Assembly (NCBI RefSeq): GCF_036421855.1
Contig: NZ_JAZGOK010000001.1
Length of the DNA: 64,000 nt
Direction: 5' to 3' (one strand)
Source of the DNA: Georgenia_B sunbinii
Lineage (GTDB): Bacteria; Actinomycetota; Actinomycetes; Actinomycetales; Actinomycetaceae
Position 1 is the stretch's first letter, and each line of letters begins with the position of its first letter. The position numbers and the translations under genes are program-made. A model generated the notes under the pieces. That model made no database searches. It saw nothing but the letters and a program-made list of their open reading frames with translations, and had not been told where the DNA came from. Shown here one piece after another: positions 24,726 through 34,488 of the stretch.

Positions 24726-25688
24726 CTACACGAAGGTGACCGATGCCTCGTCGAGGGCGGCAACCTCCTCGGGAGCCAGCGTCAGCGCGGCGGCGGCGAA
24801 CAGCTGGTCGAGCTGCTCGGTGCTCGTCGCGGCGGCCAGCGGCGCGGTGATCTTGCCGTCGGCCGACGCCCAGGCGAGCGCCACCGAGGCGGCGTCAGTG
24901 CCGTGCTCCGCCGCGACCTTGTCCAGCGCGCTGACGACGCCGAGCCCCTCGGGGGTGAGGTAGCCCTCGACCGCGCCGGCGCGGGCACGGCCCTCGAGGT
25001 CGGCCTCGGTGCGGTACTTGCCGGTAAGGAAGCCGCCGGCGAGCACCTGGTACGGGAAGACCGACATCTCGTGGCGCTTGGCGCTCGCCAGCAGCTCCGT
25101 CTCGTAGCCGCGGGCGACGAGCGAGTAGCGGGGCTGGAGCGCCACGGGCAGAGCGAAGCCGTTCTCGCGAGAGACCCGGAACCACTCGTCGATGGCCTGC
25201 GGGCTGAAGTTCGACAGCGCGACGGCACGGACCTTGCCCGCCGTGACGAGCGCGTCGAAAGCTGCGGCGCTCTCGACGATCGGCGTCTCGTCGTCCTGGT
25301 AGTGCGCGTAGTAAAGGTCGATGTAGTCGGTCTGCAGGCGCCGCAGCGAGTCCTCGGCGCCGCGGGTGACGGTCGCGGGGGCGAGCCCGAGCATGTCCGG
25401 CTTGCCCGACACCTTGGTCGCGATGACGACGTCGTCCCGGTTCCGGCGGCTGGCGACCCACTGGCCGATGACGCTCTCCGACTCGCCGCCGGTGTTGCCC
25501 GGCACCCAGTAGGAGTACATGTCCGCGGTGTCGATGAAGTTCCCGCCCCGCTCGACGAAGCCGTCGAGCACGGTGTGGAACTCGCCGGGCGCGTCGGGGC
25601 GGTTGAAGGTGTTGGTCCCCAGGCCCAGCGGGTAGACGCTGAGCTCGGAGGTTCCGACGGGCACTGCGGAAACGGTCGTCTGGGGCAC
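24726..25688 (-). CDS. Aldo/keto reductase
   Basis: 320 residues, a complete TIM-barrel AKR. Visible are GGNFIDTADMYSYW with the catalytic Asp and Tyr, KVSG with the catalytic Lys, and YYAHYQDDETP with the position-equivalent His. It reduces aldehydes or ketones with NADPH; substrate unknown. I chose the GTG at 25688 (after GGAAGGA) over the ATG at 25742, which has no ribosome site and would add an unlikely 18-residue tail. It forms its own unit between sucC and the acyltransferase gene. Confidence 0.93.
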   Translation of the reverse strand: MPQTTVSAVPVGTSELSVYPLGLGTNTFNRPDAPGEFHTVLDGFVERGGNFIDTADMYSYWVPGNTGGESESVIGQWVASRRNRDDVVIATKVSGKPDMLGLAPATVTRGAEDSLRRLQTDYIDLYYAHYQDDETPIVESAAAFDALVTAGKVRAVALSNFSPQAIDEWFRVSRENGFALPVALQPRYSLVARGYETELLASAKRHEMSVFPYQVLAGGFLTGKYRTEADLEGRARAGAVEGYLTPEGLGVVSALDKVAAEHGTDAASVALAWASADGKITAPLAAATSTEQLDQLFAAAALTLAPEEVAALDEASVTFV

Positions 25689-25785
25689 AGATGTTCCTTC
25701 CAGGGGTTGCGGGTGGGGACGCGCGTCCCCTGTGAGCGACAAGTCGGCGGGGCCAGGTGCTATTCCACCGTGCGGCTCGTCCGGA

Positions 25786-27720
25786 TCAGCCGTCGGTGGC
25801 GTCGACCGGCTGCTCGGTGACGTCCTCCACCGGCAGCAGCTCCCCGCCGAGCCGCTCTGTCAGTTCCTCGAACGCCCCCGCGACGACGTCGGTGTACAGG
25901 TGCCCGCCGTCGATGTCGGGGTGGATGCCGTCGGACTGCAGCTGGCCCGGGTCGGCGTCGATCGCGCTGTACCAGTCGGCGATGATCGCGTTCGGGTAGT
26001 CCGCGACGATCTCCTCGAGCGCCGCGTTGGCCTCCGGGATCCAGTGGCTGCCGCCGTAGAGGTTGACGACGACCACCATCCGGCCGGGCCCGAGGGCGTC
26101 GAGGGTGGCGCGGACGACGTCCGGCTCGCCCACCCCCGCGTTGGTCCCGAAGTCGAGGACGACGGCGCGGCGCACGGTGTCGGCCGCCACCGCCTGCCGG
26201 ACGGCAGCGAGCGCGTCGGGCCACTGCCGGTTGGACTGGGCGTCCAGCGCGATCTCCGGCCACCGGAAGGTGAGCCCGTGGGCGCTGGTGACCATGATCG
26301 AGTCTCCGAAGCCGGTGATCTCGCTGCCGGTCGGCTCGTCCCAGCTGACGTCGGCGGGCGTGGCGTCGGGCACGTCGGCCGCTGAGTCGGCGGCCGCGAC
26401 GAGCTGCTCGTTCGCCTCGAGCTGCTGCTGGGTGCTGGAGGTCGACGGCGCGGTGCTGACCGCGACCGCGGTGGTCGCGACCAGCACGAGCACCGCGCCG
26501 GCCACGGCGAGCGGCAGCCACGGCCGCACGCTGCGCATCGAGGCGCCCCAGTGCCGCCACGCACCGACGAACCCACGTTCGCGCACCGGCTGCTCGAGCC
26601 AGCGGTAGGACACCGCCGCCACCACCACGGTGAGAACGAGCGCGGCGCCGCGGGTCACCCAGCGCAGTGCCGAGTCGTAGGTGGTCGCCGGCAGCGCCTC
26701 GGTGACGATGAGGATGACCGGCCAGTGCCACAGGTAGATGCCGTAGGACCGCTGCCCAAGCCACTCGAGCGGCCGCAGCTGCATCGCGCGCACCAGCACC
26801 GAGCCCGGCCCCAGCAGCGAGGCGAGCACCACTGCGGTGAGCACGCTCGCCGCCAGGATCCCGCCGCGGAACGTCACCGCCGACTCCGCGGTCAGCACCG
26901 TCATCAGCCAGCCTAGCCCGGCCAGCGCCACCACCCCTGCGGGCAGCCGCCACCGCAGCCAGCCGGGGGCGTGCAGCCAGCTGCGCGGCGCCGCCCAGGT
27001 GAACGCCAGCGCCACCCCGACGAGCAGCCCGAACAGGTGGGTGTCGGTGCCGTAGTACACCCGCGTGGCGTCCTCGCCGGGGCTGAACAGCACCGCCATG
27101 AGGATCGCCGAGGCTGCCGCGACGATGACCGCGAACCGGATCCGCTGACGCGCCGTCGTCGTCATCGCCAGCACGACGACGAGCACGATCGGCCAGAGCA
27201 GGTAGAACTGCTCCTCGATGGCCAGCGACCAGAAGTTGACGAACAGCAGCGGCGAGGTGCGGGCGAAGTAGCTGGAGTCGGCGCCGATCTCCAGCCAGTT
27301 GTTGGAGAAGGTCAGCGCCCCGAGCGCCTGGCGCCCGATGTCGACGAGGAGGTCGCCGCCGACCAGCCAGGCGACGCTGATGCTGAGCACGACGACGCTG
27401 ACCAGCGCGGGCAGCAGCCGGCGGGCACGGCGCAGCCAGAACCGCGGCAGGTCGATCCGGCCCTTGCGGCCGATCTCCCGCAGCAGCAGCGTGGTGATGA
27501 GGAAGCCGGAGAGCACGAAGAAGACGTCGACGCCGAGGAACCCGCCGGGCAGCGCCGTCGGGCGCAGGTGGTAGACGAGGACGGCGACGATGGCGATCGC
27601 CCGCAGCCCGTCCAGGCCGTGGATGTGCCCTGACCGGGGGTCGCTGCCGGCTGCTGCGCCGGTCCGGCCCGTCGGCCGGCTGCCGGTGCGAGCGGGCCGC
27701 GGCGGGGCGACGGTGGCCAT
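25786..27720 (-). CDS. Acyltransferase 3 / SGNH-hydrolase fusion (OatA-like)
   Basis: 644 residues. A cytoplasmic Pro/Arg/Gly-rich N-terminus leads into an acyltransferase-3 membrane domain with about ten helices (HIHGLDGLRAIAIVAVLVYH, then FFVLSGFLITTLL). A C-terminal extracytoplasmic SGNH domain has FGDSIMV, the DFGTNAG block and DGIHPD near the end. Such fusions O-acetylate cell-envelope sugars such as peptidoglycan or surface glycans using cytoplasmic acetyl-CoA. The exact target is not evident. A strong GAGGAGG ribosome site supports the ATG at 27720. Confidence 0.92.
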   Translation of the reverse strand: MATVAPPRPARTGSRPTGRTGAAAGSDPRSGHIHGLDGLRAIAIVAVLVYHLRPTALPGGFLGVDVFFVLSGFLITTLLLREIGRKGRIDLPRFWLRRARRLLPALVSVVVLSISVAWLVGGDLLVDIGRQALGALTFSNNWLEIGADSSYFARTSPLLFVNFWSLAIEEQFYLLWPIVLVVVLAMTTTARQRIRFAVIVAAASAILMAVLFSPGEDATRVYYGTDTHLFGLLVGVALAFTWAAPRSWLHAPGWLRWRLPAGVVALAGLGWLMTVLTAESAVTFRGGILAASVLTAVVLASLLGPGSVLVRAMQLRPLEWLGQRSYGIYLWHWPVILIVTEALPATTYDSALRWVTRGAALVLTVVVAAVSYRWLEQPVRERGFVGAWRHWGASMRSVRPWLPLAVAGAVLVLVATTAVAVSTAPSTSSTQQQLEANEQLVAAADSAADVPDATPADVSWDEPTGSEITGFGDSIMVTSAHGLTFRWPEIALDAQSNRQWPDALAAVRQAVAADTVRRAVVLDFGTNAGVGEPDVVRATLDALGPGRMVVVVNLYGGSHWIPEANAALEEIVADYPNAIIADWYSAIDADPGQLQSDGIHPDIDGGHLYTDVVAGAFEELTERLGGELLPVEDVTEQPVDATDG

Positions 27721-27831
27721 GCGCCCTCCTCGACAGTCGCGTTGCCGCGAAATCTAGGACGGCAGCACCGGCGGTGGTGGGAGGCGCGCCGCGTCGTCGG
27801 CCGTGGTGGCCGGCCAGACGCGGGGACGGCG

Positions 27832-28257
27832 TCAGCCCATGTGGTCCGGCGCCCGGTCCTTCTTGCCGTCGTCCCGGGCCGACTGCACCCCGGCTTTCAC
27901 CAGGGCGAACGGCAGCAGGAGGGTCGCGACCGCGGTCACCAGCCACACGATGAGCGCCGCGAGCACCCACGTCCCCGGGCCGCCAGTGATGGTGAGCGCA
28001 CTGCCCAGCAGGCTCGCGACGAGCAGCGCCACGAAGGTCGACACGATGCCGATCCCGCCGAGGAATGCCCGGGCGTTGGCGAAGGTGAGCTTGTACAGGA
28101 ACGGCGAGAGCACGCTCTGCGCCACCGCGTAGATCACCGCGGTGACGATGAAGCCGGACGCCGTGACGTTCACGCCGTCGAGGATGAGGGAGGCGGCGAG
28201 CAGGCCGAGCGCCGCCGACCCGAAGAACACCAACGCGCGCACAAGTATCCGGACCAT
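27832..28257 (-). CDS. Four-helix membrane protein, phage-holin-4-like family
   Basis: 141 residues with four evenly spaced hydrophobic helices and a charged C-terminus (ARDDGKKDRAPDHMG). This resembles the phage holin family 4 / YvlD-type small membrane proteins common in bacterial chromosomes. No lysis gene or prophage is near, so a cellular role is more likely than a phage holin. It lies between the acyltransferase and pcrA genes on the same strand. Confidence 0.6.
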   Translation of the reverse strand: MVRILVRALVFFGSAALGLLAASLILDGVNVTASGFIVTAVIYAVAQSVLSPFLYKLTFANARAFLGGIGIVSTFVALLVASLLGSALTITGGPGTWVLAALIVWLVTAVATLLLPFALVKAGVQSARDDGKKDRAPDHMG

Positions 28258-28305
28258 GTCGAGACCTTCACCTTCGCAGGGGACGCTTGGCGAGATCCTA
28301 CGTCC

Positions 28306-30819
28306 TCAGAGCTTGGTCACCGGGGAGTACCGCAGCAGCAGCCGCTTGAGCTGTCCGCCGCCGAAGTCGATCTTGGCGACCGCGCTCGCGCCGGCACCCT
28401 CCATCGCGACGACGGTGCCGACGCCGTAGGAGTCGTGCGTGACCTTGTCGCCCACGTCGAGCCCGGCGGTGTCGCCGGCCGGGCGCGCCTTGCCCTTGCC
28501 AAAGCTCGGCGCCGTCTCGGCCGGCTCCGCGCGACGCGTCGTTCGCACCACCGGCCCGTTGCGGGAGCCGGAGCGGTCCTCGCCGCCGCTGCGCGCGCCG
28601 CCGCCGCCCCAGCCGCCGAAGCCGCCGGTCCGCAGCGAGTCCATCGACGCCTCGGCGCGACGCCAGTCGAGCAGCTCCTCGGGGATGTCACCGAGGAAAC
28701 GGCTGGGCGGCAGCTGCTGGGGCATCCCCCACGCCGTGCGCACCGCGGCGCGCGAGAGGTAGAGCCGCTCGCGGGCGCGGGTGAGCGCGACGTACGCCAG
28801 CCGGCGCTCCTCCGCCAGCTCGGCCTCCGCCGACAGCGACCGCTGGTGCGGGAAGGTGCCGTCCTCCAGGCCGGTGACGAACACGACCGGGAACTCCAGG
28901 CCCTTGGCGGTGTGCACGGTCATGAGGGTGACCTGGCCCTGGTCGGCGGCGTCGTCGTCGGGGATCTGGTCGGAGTCCGCGACGAGCGCGACCCGCTCGA
29001 GGAAGTCACCGAGGTCGCCGTCCGGGTCGAGCTCGCTGAACTCGGCCGCGACGGCGTGCAGCTCGGCGAGGTTCTCCACCCGGGAGGCGTCCTGCGGGTC
29101 CTCACTCGCGCGCAGCTCGGCGAGATAGCCGGAACGGTCGAGCGCGGCGTCGAGCACCTCGGCCGGGGACGCACCGGACGCGAGCATGTCCCGCAGCCCG
29201 GTCATCAGCTCGTGGAAGACGCGCACCTGGCCCCGGCCGCGGGAGGCGAGGCCGAGCACCTCAGGTGCCTCACCGTCGGCCGCCGAGGCGTGCTCGATGG
29301 CGCCCCCGAAGGAGATCCGCTCCCGCTCGGCGTGCGCGGCGAGCATCGCCTCGGCCCGCTCCCCCAGCCCACGCTTGGGCACGTTGAGGATCCGGCGGAG
29401 GTTGACGGCGTCGTCGGGGTTGGCCACCGCCCGCAGGTAGGCCAGCGCGTCCTTGATCTCGCGGCGCTCGTAGAAGCGCGTGCCGCCGACCACCTTGTAG
29501 GGGATGCCGACCCGGACGAGCACCTCCTCCAGGGCGCGGGACTGGGCGTTAGCGCGGTAGAAGACGGCGACGTCGCCCGGCCGGACGCCGTCGGTGTCGC
29601 CGAGCCGGTCGACCTCCTCGGCGATGAACCGCGCCTCCTGGTGCTCGGAGTCCGCGACGTACCCCACGACCTGCGGCCCGTCGCCGCTGTCGGTCCACAG
29701 GTTCTTCGCCCGCCGGTCCGGGTTGCGGGAGATGACCGCGTTGGCCGCGGTGAGGATGGTCTGGGTGGAGCGGTAGTTCTGCTCGAGCAGGATGGTGGTC
29801 GCCCGCGGGTAGTCCGCCTCGAACTCGAGGATGTTGCGGATGGTGGCGCCGCGGAAGGCGTAGATCGACTGGTCGGCGTCACCGACGACGGTCAGCTCGG
29901 CCGGCTCGATCGCCGAGGCCGTGCCCGGCGCGGCGTCGGCGGGGTCCACCGGCACGCCGGCGAGCTCACGGATGAGCACGTACTGGGCGTGGTTGGTGTC
30001 CTGGTACTCGTCGACGAGCACGTGACGGAACCGGCGCCGGTAGTGCTCGGCGACGTGCGGGAACGCCTGCAGCAGGTTGACCGTCTGCATGATGATGTCG
30101 TCGAAGTCGAGCGCGTGAGCCTGCCGCAGCCGGGCGTCGTACTCCCGGTAGGCCTGCGCCAGCGCGGAGTCGAACGGGTTCGCGTCATTGACCGTGGCGG
30201 CGTAGGCATCGGGATCGACCAGCTCGTTCTTCAGGTCCGACACCTTGCGCGAGAACGCCTTGGGCGGGAACCGCTTGGGGTCCAGGTCGAGCTGGCGCAT
30301 GACGAGGGTCATCAGCCGCTGGGAGTCGGCGGCGTCGTAGATCGAGAAGCTCGACCGCAGCCCAAGGGCGGCGTGCTCGCGCCGCAGGATGCGCACGCAC
30401 GCCGAGTGGAAGGTGGAGACCCACATCCGGCTCGCGCCGGGGCCGACGAGGTCCACGACCCGCTCCCGCATCTCGGCGGCGGCCTTGTTGGTGAAGGTGA
30501 TCGCGAGGATCTCCCCGGTACGTGCGCGGCCGGTGGCCAGCAGGTAGGCGATCCGGTTGGTCAGCACCCGGGTCTTGCCCGACCCGGCGCCGGCGACGAT
30601 GAGCAACGGGCCGCCCTCGTGCGCCACCGCGGCGCGCTGCTGGGGGTTGAGGCCCTCGAGCAGGTCCTCGGGTCGTGGCCCGGGTGCCTGGGCGCGCTGC
30701 TCCTGCGGCGGCTCCTGCAACGCCCAGGAGGAGTCGTCGTCACGGGGCGGCACCGCCGCGGGCAGCGGCGCCAGCCGGTCGAGCCCGGGCAGCGGGAGAT
30801 TGTCGAACAGTGAGGTCAT
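28306..30819 (-). CDS. pcrA: ATP-dependent DNA helicase PcrA/UvrD
   Basis: 837 residues from an ATG at 30819. Superfamily 1A helicase motifs occur in order: NPQQRAAVAHEGGP (Q motif), GAGSGKT (Walker A), DEYQDTN (Walker B), GDADQSIYAFRGA, and TVHTAKGLEFPVVFV. The C-terminal tail ends in the PcrA-type VTHDSYGVGTVVAMEG domain that contacts RNA polymerase in relatives. It unwinds DNA 3' to 5' in repair and at transcription-replication conflicts. Full length, no missing motif. Confidence 0.97.
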   Translation of the reverse strand: MTSLFDNLPLPGLDRLAPLPAAVPPRDDDSSWALQEPPQEQRAQAPGPRPEDLLEGLNPQQRAAVAHEGGPLLIVAGAGSGKTRVLTNRIAYLLATGRARTGEILAITFTNKAAAEMRERVVDLVGPGASRMWVSTFHSACVRILRREHAALGLRSSFSIYDAADSQRLMTLVMRQLDLDPKRFPPKAFSRKVSDLKNELVDPDAYAATVNDANPFDSALAQAYREYDARLRQAHALDFDDIIMQTVNLLQAFPHVAEHYRRRFRHVLVDEYQDTNHAQYVLIRELAGVPVDPADAAPGTASAIEPAELTVVGDADQSIYAFRGATIRNILEFEADYPRATTILLEQNYRSTQTILTAANAVISRNPDRRAKNLWTDSGDGPQVVGYVADSEHQEARFIAEEVDRLGDTDGVRPGDVAVFYRANAQSRALEEVLVRVGIPYKVVGGTRFYERREIKDALAYLRAVANPDDAVNLRRILNVPKRGLGERAEAMLAAHAERERISFGGAIEHASAADGEAPEVLGLASRGRGQVRVFHELMTGLRDMLASGASPAEVLDAALDRSGYLAELRASEDPQDASRVENLAELHAVAAEFSELDPDGDLGDFLERVALVADSDQIPDDDAADQGQVTLMTVHTAKGLEFPVVFVTGLEDGTFPHQRSLSAEAELAEERRLAYVALTRARERLYLSRAAVRTAWGMPQQLPPSRFLGDIPEELLDWRRAEASMDSLRTGGFGGWGGGGARSGGEDRSGSRNGPVVRTTRRAEPAETAPSFGKGKARPAGDTAGLDVGDKVTHDSYGVGTVVAMEGAGASAVAKIDFGGGQLKRLLLRYSPVTKL

Positions 30820-30917
30820 ATCACCGTCCAGCCTAAGCGCTGCCTCCGACACCGGGGCACCGGGTCCACAGCCACCGGCCGCCGTGGGCGCGGCGCCGGC
30901 CAACTAGGCTGGTGACC

Positions 30918-31262
30918 ATGACAATCCTCTACAACGTCCTGCTCGTGCTGCACCTCGTGGGATGGGCGATCGTGCTCGGTGGCACCGTCACCAACATCCG
31001 CAAGCCGCGCATCGCCCCCGGTGTCCTCCACGGCGCGCTCACCGCACTCGTCACCGGCATCCTCATGGTCGGGGTCGCCGAGGCGGCGCTGGACACCGAC
31101 ATCAACCACATGAAGATCGGCATCAAGCTCGTCATCGCCGCCATCGTCACGGTGCTGGTCATCCTGGCCGGCCGCCGCAAGGACGGCCCCACGAGCGGTG
31201 CGGTCGGCGCCATCGCCGGCCTCACCGTGGTGAACATCGCCATCGCGGTGCTCTGGTCCTGA
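30918..31262 (+). CDS. Conserved small membrane protein
   Basis: About 114 residues from the ATG at 30918 (a GTG six bases earlier is also possible). Four hydrophobic segments are seen, with a short MKIGIKLVIAAIVTVLVIL helix and a basic RRK loop. No function is known to me. It diverges from pcrA and lies 15 bases before the DUF456 gene, so the two may be cotranscribed. Confidence 0.7.
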   Translation: MTILYNVLLVLHLVGWAIVLGGTVTNIRKPRIAPGVLHGALTALVTGILMVGVAEAALDTDINHMKIGIKLVIAAIVTVLVILAGRRKDGPTSGAVGAIAGLTVVNIAIAVLWS

Positions 31263-31277
31263 GGGGCCACCACGACG

Positions 31278-31763
31278 ATGGGCGCCCTGGGCGAGGTACT
31301 GGTTGTCGCCGTCGTCATCATCGGGATCATCGGGACGGTGGTCCAGGTGGTGCCCGGCGGCGGGCTGCTCGTGCTCGCCGCCGTCCTGGTCTGGTCCTTC
31401 GTCACCGGTGGTGACGTCGGACTGACGGTCGGCATCGTCGCCGCGGTCGCGGTCATCGGCGCGGAGGTCGGCAAGTACCTCCTCGCCGGGCGCTACCTCG
31501 GCCGCGGCGGCGTCCCGGCCCGCACCCTGGTCATCGGCGCGGTGGTCGGGATCGTCGGTTTCTTCGTCATCCCGGTCATCGGCCTGCCGATCGGCTTCGT
31601 CGCCGGCGTCTACGCCGCGGAGAGCGTGCGGCTGCGCGACCAGCGCAAGGCGTGGGCGGCGACCTGGCTCGCCATGAAGGCCACCGGGCTGGCGATCCTC
31701 GTCGAGCTCAGCGGCGCCCTCATCGCCACCGCCGCGCTGCTCATCGGCATGTGGCAGACCTGA
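31278..31763 (+). CDS. DUF456 membrane protein
   Basis: 161 residues with about five hydrophobic segments, of which two are glycine-rich (VVGIVGFFVIPVIGLPIGFV). Size, glycine pattern and the YLGRGG loop match the DUF456 family of small membrane proteins of unknown function. The upstream small membrane protein is probably in the same transcript. Confidence 0.78.
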   Translation: MGALGEVLVVAVVIIGIIGTVVQVVPGGGLLVLAAVLVWSFVTGGDVGLTVGIVAAVAVIGAEVGKYLLAGRYLGRGGVPARTLVIGAVVGIVGFFVIPVIGLPIGFVAGVYAAESVRLRDQRKAWAATWLAMKATGLAILVELSGALIATAALLIGMWQT

Positions 31764-31797
31764 CCGGCGTCCACTGATTTCCGGCTAGCCTGACCCC

Positions 31798-32481
31798 GTG
31801 ACCACGGGGGAAGACGGGCCGCCGCCCGGGACGCTGCACCGCGCCGTCGTCGTCGGTGGCCCACTGGAGGCGCGACACGTCCTGGCCGGCCACCCCATCG
31901 ATGACGCCGACATCCTCGACGAGCTCGCTCGGCTGGCGGCGACCGACGGCGAGGGGTCCGCGCTCGCCGTCGAGCTGCTCGTCGAGCGGCTCGACGCCTC
32001 CGGGGTGGTGCGCCGCTTCGCGCGGGCCGCGCTCCTCGACGAGGCGGCCGTGGACGACGTCGCGCAGGACGCGCTCATCTCCGTCGCCGCATCCATCGGC
32101 TCGTTCCGCGGCTCCTCGAAGATCACGACCTGGGTCCACCGCATCGTGCGCCACCGCGTGGTCGACCACCTGCGCCGGCAGCGCGCCACGTCCCCGCTGC
32201 CGCCGGACGACCTCGGCCCGGCCGAACGGATGAGCTCGATGATCGCCACCCGCGCCACGGTGCGCGCCGCCCTGGCGTCGCTGCCGGAGCTCTACCGCGA
32301 CCCGGTGACGATGCGCGACCTCGGCGGCCTGACCTACGACGAGATCGCCCAGCGGCTCGACCGCAGCATCGGCACCGTGAAGTCGCAGGTCTCCCGCGGC
32401 CGTGCCCTCGTCGCCGCGACGCTGCGCGGCTCCGGGTCCGGGCTCGGCCTCGACAGCACTCTCGAGCGCGCCGATGACTGA
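31798..32481 (+). CDS. ECF-like RNA polymerase sigma factor
   Basis: 227 residues from a GTG. A sigma-2 region spans about residues 65-125 (AAVDDVAQDALISVAASIGSFRG, broken here at VDDVAQDALISV; then TTWVHRIVRHRVVDHLRRQ). A sigma-4 region has DLGGLTYDEIAQRLDRSIGT followed by VKSQVSRGR. It carries an unusual N-terminal extension of about 60 residues. The start codon of the Ser/Thr kinase gene overlaps its end by eight bases, so expression of the two is coupled. The kinase, rather than a classical anti-sigma factor, is the obvious candidate for controlling it. Confidence 0.88.
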   Translation: MTTGEDGPPPGTLHRAVVVGGPLEARHVLAGHPIDDADILDELARLAATDGEGSALAVELLVERLDASGVVRRFARAALLDEAAVDDVAQDALISVAASIGSFRGSSKITTWVHRIVRHRVVDHLRRQRATSPLPPDDLGPAERMSSMIATRATVRAALASLPELYRDPVTMRDLGGLTYDEIAQRLDRSIGTVKSQVSRGRALVAATLRGSGSGLGLDSTLERADD

Positions 32482-33742
32482 GCGGATGGGGCGGTACCGG
32501 CTCGACGGCGTCATCGGGGTCGGCTCCTTCGCCACCGTCCACCGCGCGGTCGACGAGCGGCTCGACGACGTCGTCGTCGTCAAGGTGCTCGCCGAGAACC
32601 ACAGTCTCAACCCCGAGGTGCGCGAGCGATTCATCGCCGAGGGCCGCAGCATCCGGCGGGTGACCAGCCCGCACGTCGTCACGGTGCACGACATCGGCGA
32701 GTCGGACCGGCAGCAGCCGTACCTCGTCCTCGAGCACGCCGACCGCGGGACGCTGGCCGGCAGGGTCGCCGCGCTGCGCGCCCGGGGGTGGACCCCGAGC
32801 CGTGCCGACGTGCTCGTCACCGCGCGATCGCTGGCCGCCGCTCTCGAGGCGGTGCACCGCGCCGGGCTCGTCCACCGGGACCTCAGCCCCGGCAACGTGC
32901 TGCTCACTTCGGTACCGGCGACGCCGGCTGACACCGTCCTCGACGCCGGGCCCCGGGCCGACGTCGTCGCACCCGGCGAGCGGCTGGTCGTCGCGGACCT
33001 CGGCATGTGCAAGGACCTCGCACTGAACTCCGGCCTGACCGTCGCCGGCGGCACCTCGGGCTTCCGCCCGCCCGAGCAGGACGGCCCCGGCGTGGTCGAC
33101 ACCCGCGCCGACCTGTGGGCGATGTCCACCCTGCTGCGGTGGATGTGCGGCGAGCCGTCGCGGACCGGGCTGCCGGGGGAGCTCTTCACCGCCCTCGACC
33201 GCAGCACCGCGCAACAGCCGGCCGACCGGCACCCCGACGTCGCGGCCTGGCTCGCCGACGTCGAGGGCGCGCTTGCCTCGCCCGAGCCGGTCCCGGCGGG
33301 CGTTGCCGAGCCGGACCCGACGGTCGACCACTCGCCGTCGACGTCGCCCCCTGCTGACGCTGCGGCCGCCGACCGCAGCGCCGCCCGGCCACGACGACGG
33401 CGGACCGTGGTCGGCGCGCTGGCCACCCTGCTGCTCGGCGTCATCGTCGGCGTCGTCGTCGGTCTCCAGCTCGCCGCCGGCCCGCCGGCCTCCGCCGGAG
33501 CAGCCGCGGTGGCGGTCGACGGACCCGCCGAGGTCACGGTCGCCACCCCGGCTACCTTCACCGCGGTCACCAGCGGGGTCGAGAGCTGGGTGTGGACGCT
33601 GCCGACCGGCGAGCACGTCCTCGACGAGCCCACGGTCACGGTGACCGCGCGCTCCCCCGGCGACGCCGTCGTCGTCCTGCGGGCCCGCGCCCCGGACGGC
33701 ACCGAGCTCGAGACCGCCCACCACCTCACCGTCCAGGAGTGA
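32474..33742 (+). CDS. Membrane-anchored Ser/Thr protein kinase
   Basis: 422 residues. The cytoplasmic kinase domain (about 7-265) has the glycine loop GVGSFATVH, the ATP lysine in VVVKVL (K37), HRDLSPGN with catalytic D136, and VADLGM in place of DFG (D175). The usual lysine of HRDLKPxN is replaced by serine, and APE reads PPE. After a Pro/Asp-rich linker a single helix (about 312-335) leads to an extracytoplasmic beta-sandwich resembling a PKD domain. It probably senses an envelope signal and phosphorylates the sigma factor or its own neighbours; that target is inference. Confidence 0.9.
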   Translation: MTERMGRYRLDGVIGVGSFATVHRAVDERLDDVVVVKVLAENHSLNPEVRERFIAEGRSIRRVTSPHVVTVHDIGESDRQQPYLVLEHADRGTLAGRVAALRARGWTPSRADVLVTARSLAAALEAVHRAGLVHRDLSPGNVLLTSVPATPADTVLDAGPRADVVAPGERLVVADLGMCKDLALNSGLTVAGGTSGFRPPEQDGPGVVDTRADLWAMSTLLRWMCGEPSRTGLPGELFTALDRSTAQQPADRHPDVAAWLADVEGALASPEPVPAGVAEPDPTVDHSPSTSPPADAAAADRSAARPRRRRTVVGALATLLLGVIVGVVVGLQLAAGPPASAGAAAVAVDGPAEVTVATPATFTAVTSGVESWVWTLPTGEHVLDEPTVTVTARSPGDAVVVLRARAPDGTELETAHHLTVQE

Positions 33743-33829
33743 CGCAGGTCACACCGCCTGGGTGCAACTCCGTGCCCGCCACGGCCGACTCATGTACGAC
33801 CCGATACCCCACGCTGGAGAGCGAGAACC

Positions 33830-34483
33830 ATGAAGACCCCCACCCGCCGCTCGATCACCGCGATCGTGCTGTCGGCCCTGGCCGTCGGCTCCCTAACCGC
33901 CTGCGGCGACGACGCGACCGCTGAGTTCGAGCCGGCCGCATCGTCGTCGCCGTCCTCGTCGCCGGTGACGGCGCCGTCTGCCCCGGAACCGGCAGGCCCC
34001 GAGGAGAAGCCGACCGAGGACGCAGGTGACGACGACAGCGAGCAGCCAGCGGCCCAGGGGCCGGTCGGCCCCGCGGACGCCATCGACACCATCACGTACG
34101 CCCTCCCGGGCGCCGACGAGCGGGCGGAGGCGACCGCGACCGTCGGCCTGCACTCGCTGCGGGTGGACGGCGAGACGATGCTGCTCGAGCTGTCCTTCAC
34201 CCCGGAGTTCAACGGTGACGACACGTACGGGATCTACGAGATGAACGGGGGAAGCAAGCTCATGCCGGTGCTCAATGACCGCCAGAACCTCAAGCAGTAC
34301 ACCGTGCTGAGCGTCAACGGGAGCACCGAGTGGGCCACCGGCACCGTCAACGCCGACCCGAAGGTCAGCAGCGGCCAGACCCTGCACTACTGGGGATACT
34401 TCGCCGCTCCGGAGGACGACATCGACACCATCAGCGTCGGCGTCGGGACGGTCGAGTTCGACGACGTCACCATCGAGCGGTGA
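33830..34483 (+). CDS. Hypothetical lipoprotein of the sigma/kinase cluster
   Basis: 217 residues from an ATG preceded by GGAGAG. A lipoprotein signal ends in a SLTAC lipobox near residue 25. A long Ser/Pro/Glu-rich linker follows, then a beta-rich domain (about 85-217) with a repeated aromatic pattern. It resembles the DUF4352-like beta-sandwich lipoproteins, but I cannot assign it firmly. It is exported to the outer face of the membrane and lies six bases before the OmpA-domain gene. Confidence 0.7.
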   Translation: MKTPTRRSITAIVLSALAVGSLTACGDDATAEFEPAASSSPSSSPVTAPSAPEPAGPEEKPTEDAGDDDSEQPAAQGPVGPADAIDTITYALPGADERAEATATVGLHSLRVDGETMLLELSFTPEFNGDDTYGIYEMNGGSKLMPVLNDRQNLKQYTVLSVNGSTEWATGTVNADPKVSSGQTLHYWGYFAAPEDDIDTISVGVGTVEFDDVTIER

Positions 34484-34488
34484 GCCCG

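Noticed and set aside
23402..24763. Longer SucC starting upstream at 24763
   Set aside because: The family N-terminus starts at the GTG at 24562, which has a ribosome site; the extension would cover the promoter and palindrome.
27832..28257. Phage holin as part of a lysis cassette
   Set aside because: No endolysin or other phage gene is near; similar four-helix proteins are common chromosomal genes.
27742..30813. Plus-strand frame of about 1000 codons antisense to pcrA
   Set aside because: pcrA has all helicase motifs in the other strand; the antisense frame has no recognisable domain.
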